Source: Balanoglossus misakiensis (lineage: Eukaryota; Hemichordata). From it: a stretch of DNA of 64,000 bases. Under the pieces are notes generated by a model. The model had not been told where the DNA came from. It did not search any database and saw nothing but the letters and a program-made list of their open reading frames with translations. Position numbers and translations under genes: made by a program. The DNA is taken from the NCBI GenBank assembly GCA_040954595.2, contig CM082579.2, forward strand, positions 62,001-126,000. Reading direction: 5' to 3'. This document shows, one piece after another, positions 1 through 10,000 of the stretch (positions are counted from its first letter, which is position 1; every line of letters begins with the position of its first letter).

Positions 1-850
1 TATGTACTGTACATACACTAAATAGAACAGCTGGCCTCTTTAAAACTTCGCCAGTTATGTAATCATTCAGGAATTTGGGAATTTGCTGTGTATATACAAA
101 ATCACAGGGGCTTGCTGCCTAATTTAAACAACTCAATAAAGTAAATACACAAAGCAATCTGACCAGTAGTTCTTGAATTACTGAGTTTTGACCAAATTCA
201 CATTTTTCCAGCTAATTTGCATATTTTTGACAATGACAACTTCATTTGAACAAACTCCCATCTACAGCCCAGCCTGCATCTGCACATTAAATATCAAGGT
301 GATACATGCAGCGGTTTTCAAGTTTTTGATGTGGACGGACATACAGACATACATCCATCCATACATCCATCCATCCATCCATACATACATACATACAGAC
401 GCAACCGATCCCATAAGGTCCCATGGTACATACCAATGGGACCTAAAAAATGACAAATGGAATTGCTACAATTATCAATTCAGACTGTGCTGTCTTCTAC
501 AAAGTTCTCCACCGATCCAGTGTTAAGGTAGGTGGCCATTTCACATAATATGTGCATAAGCTGACAAGACAATAGTTGTTAAAATGATACTACAATTTTA
601 TTCTGTGTCACAAGCAATTGTCACTGACACTATACATGTACCTTCTAGTGTTCTCCCTAGAGCAGTTATAGAGTAGGGGCCCCTATCATTTATGTTTGGA
701 AAACAATAGAAACTTTAAAACAAGGAGTGATAAAATGAAGATAGGCAGCCTCACCATCAAAACTTGCAGTGTAGAACACTTTAAAATGCAAGACTGTGAC
801 TTAAACCTCTGAACACAAACCTCAAAATAAAATGTGTAGTAAATACTTAC
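1..850. other. Intron of the PP2C gene, continuing off the left edge
   Basis: No further PP2C coding exon could be found here. The next expected block, the family's conserved glycine-aspartate-serine-arginine stretch, is not encoded on the minus strand, so the rest of the gene lies to the left. The stretch is AT-rich and holds one CATA/CATC microsatellite. The 112-codon plus-strand frame from 188 runs through that microsatellite and is not credible coding sequence. Confidence 0.6.
340..398. repeat. CATA/CATC microsatellite
   Basis: Interrupted runs of catc and cata tetranucleotides are visible directly. It is a simple repeat inside the PP2C intron. Confidence 0.9.
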
Positions 851-3162
851 ACAATACATCTTGTTGTTTTTTATTAACACTACTACAGCTGTTGTGCCTG
901 CCAGTTCATCTTTCATTATATCATCTAACATTAAGGTAAAGAAGAGATGATTGATATCCTCATGAGCACTAATAGCATCCAGTTAACAATCTTAACATCT
1001 CAAATCAACATTGAGTGGAAAAACTTTCATGTGATCCCTTTTTAATTAAATCACTCTGTAGAATTCCAACCAAATGTCAATTTACCAAAAGCAAGCTGCC
1101 TTTAATTTCCTCTGACACAGTTATATTGTCATATATCATAATGTAAAAGCATGGTCACTCCACGCATGATCATGAAACGCCTTTGTGTAAAGGTGTTAAT
1201 CACTTGGACAATTAAAACAGACCATGTCATCTGTTATGTACTTCCTTCCCCTTGACTAGAATAAAGAAAGGGTTATATACATGCATAATATAAATATCAT
1301 TCACTTTTTTCGTTTATCCTTCCTTTTCTGGCATACAGGTCAAAGAGTTTTGAATTGAGTGAAATAACTTACCTTCAAGCATGTCTTCATCTATTGATAT
1401 GAATCCACCTTTAATAGCTTCACCTATGTCACCTCGTGAATAGGCCGGCTGTTTGAGAATCCTGTTATGTAAATGTTTACCTGCATACTGAGCAACTTTT
1501 GCTCCTGTCAAAAGAGAATTAAGAAAAAGTTGTAAGTATAAAAACAGGGGTGTACACCACAAACCTTTCCAAAAATTTACAAGGGTATTGAATCCATGTG
1601 CATACCATACAATATTTGCCTAGGAGAGATTCATGAAGTTAGAGGTATAAGTCCACCTTGAAAATCTAGTCACACACACCATGGATACTGGAGGGAGTTG
1701 ATCATATAAAGTTTCACTCGGTGGGCCATTACATTTCATCACACATTACGTATACATTCAATTATAATCGGAATATAAACAGTTCACCAGCTTACCTCCA
1801 TGTCCATCATAGACAGCAAAAAATGCTGAATTTTTATCATCTTGCAATGATAAAATATGTGTATGTGCATCTTCCATATCTATTTAAAGCATGTAAGGAA
1901 AACTAAATGACCTGGTTTTGATGATGGTCCAATTTATTTTGGTCTATTATTTTCCTTCACTAGGATGCTCTCCAGAAAGCCGAAATTCAATTAAAGCCCC
2001 AGTATTTCTCGTGTGTATCCATTTTTCATCATCGAAAAATGCCCGTTTTTCCTGTAATTCATCATGGAATACTACATAATGAAGATAGAAGAAAGGTTTG
2101 GGCAACTGTAGCTACGTGCAAGCTGTAAATATTGCCCGTAACACTTGAAATGATGCGCGGGTTTGTTTACAACGGAAATGTTGTACATGTCGATCAGCAA
2201 ACGTGCCACTTTGACATTTTGATGGTCAGACCATTTTCGGATTTGATCTGGTTCCATCGACTGATTTCTCCCATAAAGTTATCTTCCCAAAATTTCGCCG
2301 AATTAGTGCGCATTTCTTCGCTGAGTCGCTTGATTTGGGGCGACAAAACCTCTTCCGCATAGATTCACATTGGAGTGCGCATGCGCACTAGTCACGTGTG
2401 TCAACACTCACGTGACTTTCTGTCCGGACAGAAAGTCATTCTTCACTCGTTATATTGTAAATTGTATGAGTTTATGAGCAGAGCTGGGGATGATGACTGT
2501 TCGATTCAGTATCAATTATCATCTACTTTTAGAAATTATAGATGCCGTTTCAAACAAAATTTTGCCCCTACGAGAAATACTGAGGCTTTAATTACACCAA
2601 TTCTTTGCTCTATTGGGAGGAGTGGTGTTTACAAACTGAAAAGATGACTTTTATTCTCTGTCATATTGTCTCACACAGGTTTTGGCTACCCAGATGAGTG
2701 ATAAAAATTTCATATGCCCAGAATTTCACGAAGAGGCATGAAGTAAAAGCAATAATAAGCCGCTGAGAACTGCACAGTGAATCCCACTGTTTGTTCAACT
2801 TGGGAATATTATCCACTGTACGTTCTGCAAAGTGTTTGTAACAACATTGATAATACTGCTTTCACCATTTTAAAAGCATGACTGACGATAAAAAAAGGAA
2901 AATTTCTCTTGTTTGAAATCAGTACAATTTGATCGCATTTACAGCTTTTATCATCTCTGCCATCTGTTCTATCCAGTCTTGTATCTTCATGAGATTTTAA
3001 AATCAGCTGTGCCTTCATGACAAATACTGTATATCAGTTTCTCTTCTGAAAGGATACTTATTCTCCATCCTTGCATACATGATGATCCAACTTTAAGATT
3101 CTGATTACTATCTCTTGTTGTTTCTTTCGTTGTAACAGGCTCTGATAACGTCTGCCCCATTA
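851..3162 (-). CDS. PP2C-family Ser/Thr protein phosphatase, Ptc2/3-like (5' exons only)
   Basis: This is a metal-dependent serine/threonine phosphatase of the PPM/PP2C family. Exons on the minus strand are 3162-3058 (ATG at 3160), 1879-1796, 1504-1373 and 924-851. Phases fit at each junction. The joined product starts MGQTLSEP, which resembles yeast Ptc2/3 and has Gly2 and Ser6 as expected for N-myristoylation. It then reads [17 protein letters not shown] and [19 protein letters not shown]. The MED glutamate and the DGHGG aspartate are the family's metal ligands. The split Asn codon of RINMED across the first junction confirms that splice. The last visible exon reads [20 protein letters not shown]. 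About 105 residues are present, roughly a third of the family length, and the rest is off the window. A noncoding first exon probably lies at 3586 and above. The exact orthology group is uncertain. Confidence 0.88.
1947..2313 (-). CDS. Candidate small nested gene in the PP2C intron, unrecognised
   Basis: Just downstream (minus strand) of the promoter-like cluster at 2365-2440 are two protein-like reading frames. One starts at 2313 (ATG) and contains [19 protein letters not shown], ending at a TGA at 2196-2194. The other ends at a TAA at 1949-1947, contains [19 protein letters not shown], and follows possible acceptors at 2072 or 2052. Both have amphipathic, non-repetitive composition unlike the surrounding intron. 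The junction joining them is not clear, and only a weak GTTTGC donor is visible. I do not recognise the protein. It could instead be two chance frames or a processed remnant. It sits inside an intron of a gene on the same strand. Confidence 0.3.
2365..2440. promoter_or_regulatory. Dense promoter-like motif cluster: NRF1-type site, two CACGTG E-boxes, 26-bp palindrome
   Basis: Within 75 bp there is a 14-bp palindrome gtgcgcatgcgcac (2375-2388) that fits the NRF1 consensus. Two CACGTG boxes follow (2393-2398 and 2409-2414), embedded in an inverted repeat. A perfect 26-bp palindrome covers 2413-2438, with halves tgactttctgtcc and its complement. The motifs are visible in the sequence. Promoter activity is inferred, and direction cannot be decided because nearly all the motifs are symmetric. 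Confidence 0.5.
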
Positions 3163-3585
3163 CTGAAATAGTAGAAAAGAAAAAAAAATAACAATTATAA
3201 ACCAGATGCTTAGTATAGGTTTGTGACCAAACCCAAGATGTCTCCATGTACATATTGGATTGCATTGTATTTTGACACAAATTGACATGCATATGAACAA
3301 ATCATGTCATGGTACATTTGCCCTTATAAAAAGTTTGAATAAGATCTGTCTAGGCATGTACATATTACAAGTACACATTCATATCAAAACCACACAATGG
3401 CTACCTGGTAGTGATACCCATTTTTTTTTATATAATCCATGAAAATGTACCATACTGATGTATCTAGTTAGAATGAAATTTATCAAAGCATGCATGAGTT
3501 ACAGCTGGAGACAGAACACACACAACATGTAACTGCACTCATGCTATAGAAATACACACAGTCGTTTTTCAACATAAAACATTAC

Positions 3586-3770
3586 CTTTAGGGCAAGTAT
3601 ACCAATCACGGAAGCAAGTAGTCAGATTCATCGCGCGATTCATCAGATGAGCGCAGCGCGACCTCGACCATATTCTATGATGTCAAAGGTCAGGTCATTC
3701 AAAAATGGCGATTGTGTTGTCATCGCATCGCATATGCGCATTTCGCGCTCGTTTAATAGCTAGTTTCACT
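3586..3770 (-). other. Probable noncoding first exon and promoter region of the PP2C gene
   Basis: A donor-like AAAG/GTAATG on the minus strand at 3586/3585 faces the acceptor TTTCAG that precedes the PP2C start exon at 3162. The sequence above 3600 is locally rich in CpG (gcgcagcgcgacc, tatgcgcatttcgcgctcg) in an otherwise AT-rich region, as expected for an invertebrate promoter. The transcription start site cannot be placed. Confidence 0.45.
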
Positions 3771-4022
3771 CGGCTACAAATATCGACAAACCAAAGAGTT
3801 CTTATTAAAGTCGGTGTAAAATCAGACTTGGATATGATCCAGTAGAAAGGAAAGGTCAGTATTTAACCAAACGGAAATTACGTGGATCGTGTATTTTGTA
3901 CATGACACGAGTACAACATATCAAGTTATCATCTTGAAATAAAGTTGAATGTTGCGATACTTTCAAAACCCCTCGATCGGTACGACTGTGCTTTTAGAAG
4001 CTGGCTTTTATTCAAGCTTGTT

Positions 4023-4159
4023 GGTCGCAAATGATCACAGCGCACAATGCAAGTACCAGTGGTCGCAGAATGCAAATGCTAGCAGTCGCACAATCAAAGT
4101 GCTAGTGGTCGCAGATAGCATTTTCCTCAAAGTGCGACTAGCACTTTCTTGTCGCACAA
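4023..4159. repeat. Degenerate ~30-bp repeat with inverted copy
   Basis: The words gtcgca, aatgcaagt and agtgctagt recur about every 30 bp. The segment aaagtgctagt at 4098 is matched by an inverted tgcgactagcacttt at 4133-4147. It looks like a small decayed satellite or foldback remnant. No gene is visible in it. Confidence 0.5.
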
Positions 4160-4384
4160 TGTGTTTTGAGACACCCGTATATACCTGCAAAACAATGTAA
4201 TACAGTTGGGTTGGGTCCCACTAAAATATTGAATGCATTGCAAATATAACTGGAGTATAAACTGGCTTTTTGCATATCTCGGTATCCAAAGCAGATACAG
4301 CCTTGACGTTTGGATGTATGGGGCCATAATGAAAAGCCAAAGTTTTGGGTCACCTGTGACATGTGCTTAAATCATTATTTATGT

Positions 4385-4510
4385 GCATACCTAATTCTCA
4401 ATTTGGGTACAATTCGCTCCATATAGCACTCGCCTGACGGCTCGTGCTATATGTCTCGAATTGTACCAAAATCTCGTGTATACCCGCCTGCGGCAGGGGT
4501 TATTGCTTAA
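4385..4510. mobile_element. Foldback/MITE-like element, copy 1
   Basis: The inner arms are 4401-4432 and 4441-4472. The left arm carries gggtacaattcg and catatagcactcg, and the right arm carries the matching inverted sequence. It ends in gcaggggttattgct, which corresponds to the right outer repeat of the second copy at 4858-4999. The left outer repeat appears lost. Confidence 0.7.
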
Positions 4511-4857
4511 ATATAGCACTGCTAAAACAGGCCCCTGAACTAGCATGAGGCAGCAAAATGTGCGGTTAAACCACAGTCGCGCGTGTTTAAACCTAATTAA
4601 TAAAATAAAAATACTGTTGAATTAACGGACGTTTTATTTTGGAACTGCTCTGTGGAAATATTTGTCACTTTGCCACGCGCGATGCCCATCTTGTCACTTT
4701 TTGTCGTCTGCTTCATGTTTAATGCTCGATCCCGGCCGCTCGTGTTTACATTCGTCGTCGCCATGTTGGTTCAAGATCGTAATTTCTCTTTCTGACGCCG
4801 TTTCGGTAAGAAAAGGACACTGATATGCCACAAAATCAATTGTTGATATAATATAAT

Positions 4858-4999
4858 AGCAATAACCCCCGCCTCATTCAGGTATTCACTCGATTTGGGT
4901 ACAATTCGCTCCATATAGCACTCGCCTGACGGGTCGTGCTATATGTCTCGAATTGTACCCAAATCTCGCGTATACCCGCCTGCAGCGGGGGTTATTGCT
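4858..4999. mobile_element. Foldback/MITE-like element, copy 2, with 15-bp perfect terminal inverted repeats
   Basis: The outer terminal inverted repeats are agcaataacccccgc (4858-4872) and its exact complement (4985-4999). Between them lie inner inverted arms almost identical to those of the copy ending at 4510, around a central cctgacgg. The whole unit is close to one long hairpin with no coding capacity, as in non-autonomous foldback or MITE elements. Confidence 0.75.
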
Positions 5000-6050
5000 T
5001 AATTCAACCATTTCCAGTTATTGTTTTAACTACTACTCAGAGAGTCTCACATGTGTTGACACTCAAGGATGTCCTATGCAGCAAATCAAAGTGCGGTCAG
5101 GGCGATCCTGTCTGTACTTCAGTTCAAACAGATAAAAAAGGTATGCATCATATGTCAATAGCAGACAAAGCATGGAGCAACCACAGAAAGACCAATAAAA
5201 TCGGCATTCTAAAGACTTTGAATGTGGCATTAAAATATTTCTACATTATTGGAACAAAATTTGCTACTTATCAATACTCGTGTGTCACTCATGGTCGTGA
5301 TAATAATACATTTATTTTATGATATCATTTGCGACATTACATAGTAGTATTGTGACATCAACATGTTTGTGCTAATTTAGAGATGTCATGAGGAAAGGCG
5401 TGAGCGCTGTTTACCAATTTATATATACATGTACTATGTCACTTGTAGACACACGTCGTCTAAGGACGACCACCACTGAACCGCACAAGTTCTGGAGATT
5501 TGTGCACGTCTGTACAGGCAGACGTGCACATCACACCAGAGCAAGTTTTTGACAGCACCATAGGGCCGTCTACGTTTAACCATTTAAATGCAACATGGGT
5601 GGTACAATATTTTGAAAATATGAGTATCCATTTACCTGTGAATACCAATGGTATAACCTGGAATAGTGTCCTACTAAAAATACAAATTCACCTGGATTCC
5701 CTTGGTGAGCCCTCTTTCCAACATACGACCGAATCACTTCTTGTCAAGGGAATACCCCATATACTTCCGCATATTTTGAATATCAAATTTCCTGGTTGAT
5801 CGCCAAGAATCTGCTTTTTCGTTGATTGCCACGCCACCAACGCTCTAAAACTATATTATATCAATATTGCAGAAAACTAGAGGGTTGACAGTACATGATA
5901 ATAAATTAGGAACTTAATTAATTCGGTTTGTTTACATATCAGGCTAATATCACTTCGCGTCAGGTCCGCCATTAGTCGTTAGAGGGGTATATCAACTGAT
6001 GCTTTTACATCAATGAAAAGAACCCAATGTTTTGTGGTTCGCGTTGTAAA
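5000..6050. other. Intergenic sequence without recognised genes
   Basis: Several short open frames occur here (for example plus 4936-5322 and 5500-5799). They show no recognisable domain, overlap repeats or lack splice context. Nothing beyond AT-rich intergenic sequence could be supported. Confidence 0.5.
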
Positions 6051-6057
6051 ATGGGTT

Positions 6058-6208
6058 TTGATTGGCTAAATAATGTCGGATCGGATAACCCGGAAGTAAA
6101 TAGATACAGCATTGGGTTTCGAGAGAAAAGTTGTTGTGGAAGCTCGTGACGTGGCTGACGAAGTGAACGGGGAACTTTTGAAGAGAATTTTGGTGTTTGG
6201 TAGCATAG
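6058..6208 (+). promoter_or_regulatory. Promoter and likely noncoding first exon of FAM114A
   Basis: An inverted CCAAT box (tgattggct, about 6059) and an ETS-type core cccggaagt (about 6091) lie upstream of a donor-like ATAG/GTAAAC at 6208/6209. The coding exon of FAM114A begins after an acceptor ctccttccag at 7030, so a spliced 5'UTR exon is required, and this is the best candidate. The local CpG rise supports a promoter. The exact start site is unknown. Confidence 0.5.
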
Positions 6209-7049
6209 GTAAACTAACGATAACTTTAACTCTTGTGGAACAGGAGGTGATTGGACGGTTGAGCGCACTGTACAGCTAGGATGTAGTCTAGGCGCAGGTC
6301 CACTTGGTTGGTGCTTGCAGCGAGCATATCATTGTAACTTGTGTGAGACTGTGGGTGATCGGCGACAGCTGTGATTTCGAAACATACAGTGGGTGTGACG
6401 CAGCGCAGTGACTTTTATTTTACTGCTTGCTAAGTGAAGTCCTTTAATACCGGAGTTTGACTTTTGTCCTACTTGTTATGAACGTTCTCGCTCATTAAAA
6501 AAATCAGCGTTTGCAAAGTTGACATTAGTCATTATCTTGCCTGGAACACCATCAATCACACGGTTCACGATAGCTCTCTCATACGTCCCTGCACAGATGA
6601 TCACATTGTCGTAGTCATCCGTACACTACACATGTCTTTTGCATCCCGTGCAGATTGGACAAACAATTATTCCTGGTCACAGAAATATCCATATGGAACA
6701 TCAGATATATTTGCTGCAGTTTTGTAGCCCCACGACTCCCCTTGCCGATTACAAAACATTATCTATATCACTGTATACATACAGTTTGTAGAGCATCCAC
6801 ACTAATACCAGAGCCATCCTTCAATGCTTTCTTACATGTACTATGGATCAGTGAGGACTATGTCATTGACAATGACTTGTGACTAAGGTCACTACTTAAT
6901 TTTGGCTAGACAATAGAATCATTAACATAACAGTTTTATCTATTGTAATGTAAAATCATGTCATCATACCTAGGGAGAACACTGTACTCAGTTTATATTT
7001 TTAAGTTATACCCCTGAAATCTCCTTCCAGGACTAAACCTTGAATAGCC

Positions 7050-10000
7050 ATGGCCAGTAGTGATGAAGAGGGGGCCTTTGAAAGTGCTGATGAAGGAGAA
7101 AGTGAGATGAATGTGAAGGAGACAGGAGAGTCTGATATAAAAGGTGACTCCAAAGACATAATGGAAGTAAAGAGTGAAGGAGAGAAACTTGCAGGGGAAA
7201 AAGCTCAAGAAGACAGCAAAAGAAATGTGTTGCAATCAGGAGAGGAGGGATGTGATGCGGAGAATGAACAATCTGGCAGTGATGCAATAATCACTGCTGC
7301 TGACACCAAGAATCCAACCACAAGTCAGACTGATATAGTTCAGGAGGAGGAGATTGAAAATAGCGCCGAGAAACAATCAAATGAGGGCAGAACAGAGATG
7401 TCTCTAGAAGAACCCATTGGAAATGTTATCTTGGAGAGAACACCTCCTGAGAAGACCATTGCAGAGATAGAACATGAGGAAAAAATACACTGTGCATTGG
7501 ATCAACTAGCTGCAGGTGATGATGGGAAACAAGATGATTCCTCCTTAGCTTCATCATGGGGAGGATGGGGTTCATCTTGGTTGTCATCAGCAACTGCATC
7601 AGTAGCATCAGTGAAACATACTGTAGGTGAGTCGTGTATAGGAGGGACATATGGTTTTGTTGTCGTGTTATCTGACCACATCTGCTTTTGATGGTAGCAT
7701 TTGGAAGTTTGAAGTGGTATTGGTTTTTTGTCTTGATGCAATGTATGAAAATTGGCCTGACACTGTATATGAGGGAAGCAATGCTAAATATGCCTAAAAG
7801 TCACTGGACCTTTTCCTATATTAAAGGTATACAGTCACCTCCAATTTACATATCGCCATATATAGTTGAAATGGCGTATTTGAGTGTTCTAAAGAACGCT
7901 TTATTTTCGCGTGTGCCACCCACTGAAAATCAGTGATTGGTTAGATCTCGATTTACTATGGTAACTGCGGCTAATTTGTATAGGTGACCGTATACCTTTA
8001 AGGGTTTGCATTTCATTTTCCCATATACAATACAAGACCATTAATAGAGTAGCAGTTTAACAGGGTCACCAGTGTATTAACCACGAATGCATTTATTCTC
8101 TTGCTATACATATACATACATACATACAGGTCAGGGATTGACATCTGTGATAGAGAATGTGGAATCATCTTTAGGTATTCCAAGTCCTGATGAATTACAC
8201 AAGTCTGATGATGCGAATCAAGGAAACACAAAAGGTATTTTAGTAGTGTCCAAATATTAAATACTTAAGAAAATATGATTGGGTGGAAAATCAGCTCTTG
8301 AAAATCTACTGACCATGAATTCCATGTACTGTAGCATGATTCCAGTAAGTAAACTCAGCCCATCAGAAAAGGAGACATCAAACACCAACATTTCTCCCTT
8401 TTTTTTAATTTCAAGATGATAAGCATGAAGTGGCTACAAAGATCAAAGCTGAAGAGAAAGAACAGGGTGATACTATGGAGGGCAGTGGTGATGATGATGG
8501 AGGATTCTTTTCAGCTTTTGGAGTATCAGCTTTGACAAGTGCTGTTGAGAAAACTGTAAATGTTTTTTATCATCAATTGTGATATGTCAGTGGAAAGTCC
8601 ACTCTTTGAATTTTATTCCTATGTCACTCAGGAAAATTTGTTGTTCCAGAAGCCTCTGCTTATTTTGAAAAGATTTAGACAACTATGCTTGGAAAGGGTG
8701 TCACTGGATCACCCTGCATCACCAATGGTTGTTAAAACAATCTGAAAAACAGTGCTCCAGATATTTTAAAACTAAGACAAAATAGTATTTTCACAATTGC
8801 CAATCAAACTTTTGATGACAGTTATTGTCATAAGTTAATTTTTTAATAAATTGTAAAGCTGAGAGAAAATATGTTGATCATGATGAAAATTTGGTGGAAA
8901 CATGTCAAAATGACAAGCTGAGGTACCTGTTAACACAATTTTTCAAACTCAACTAATTGGGCGCTCAATGTCCTTTTCATTGTTGACAAATTGTCACCTC
9001 TTAAAGTCATGGCAAAAAGGAATAGTTTCTATGAAAAGGGTAATTTTGATTAAAGTATACTAGCTAAGTACTGTAAACTATATTATTAGGGGACACTAGT
9101 TTCTATGATGATGTTTATAAATATTTTTTTAGAGTGGCGTTTTACTTTATCTTGAACACAGGTCTCTGGAGGGTTGGGTGCTTTGGAAAAAATTGGTAAG
9201 AAGACGATGGATGTCTTACAAGAAGGAGATCCAGGTCTGCGCAAGAAGAGATTCTATTTCAAAGAGGTCACCACAGGCAATAAACCTAATTTGTCTCAGG
9301 TAGGCAGGTTTCTTGTCAGAGCTTTTATTCATGAGGTGCAAAAACACAAATGCAGCTTTGTATAATTTTTCTATGGTGAGATAATCACAGTGATTTATTT
9401 ATTTCTGAATTCCTACTCTGCAGCTTCTGCGAGAAGCCAAGGAGGATGCAGCCAGAGCAGCTGAGATGCAAGCTCAAAATGAAGAGTTGAAGAAAGCACA
9501 TTTTGGATTACTGTTTGATGATTATCAAGGTTTATAGTTACTCATGTTTGCTTTATTTTAGTCCTTTGGTCACTTGGGACAAATGTGGACAAATAGACTT
9601 TAGAGACATCCACAGTAAATTTTCCATTTTCAAGGATAAAATGCGAATTCTTCATTTAAGTAAGAATGGTTGTGAATGTATGGATTACTCCTGCTGGAGG
9701 TTTTACACATCCCTTGAGATGAAATTGTGACTAGTGGAGTTCAATCCCAGATTTGCATTTAGATTAAGAATTACTTGAAACAAGGTTGTTGTAGCATTTC
9801 AATACCCTTTCAGGTCTGGCTCACTTGGAGGCTTTGGAAATGCTTTCCAATCAAAGTGAGAAGAAAGTACAGGCAGTGCTGGGATCCTTGTCAGGTGACC
9901 GATTGGAATCAATGAAGACAGAGTTGATTGAAATAAAAGATGCTTTCCACCTTGATGATGTTGATGAGAGCCAAGGTGGGTGCATCTGTCTGTCTGTGAT

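Noticed and set aside
188-526. 112-codon plus-strand frame
   Set aside because: It translates a CATA/CATC microsatellite into Tyr/Ile/His repeats.
2375-2647. 90-codon plus-strand frame starting in the promoter-like cluster
   Set aside because: The start overlaps the NRF1-type palindrome, the composition is not distinctive and no family is recognised. It cannot be excluded as a short transcript.
4936-5322. 128-codon plus-strand frame
   Set aside because: It starts inside the foldback element and shows no conserved domain or splice signals.
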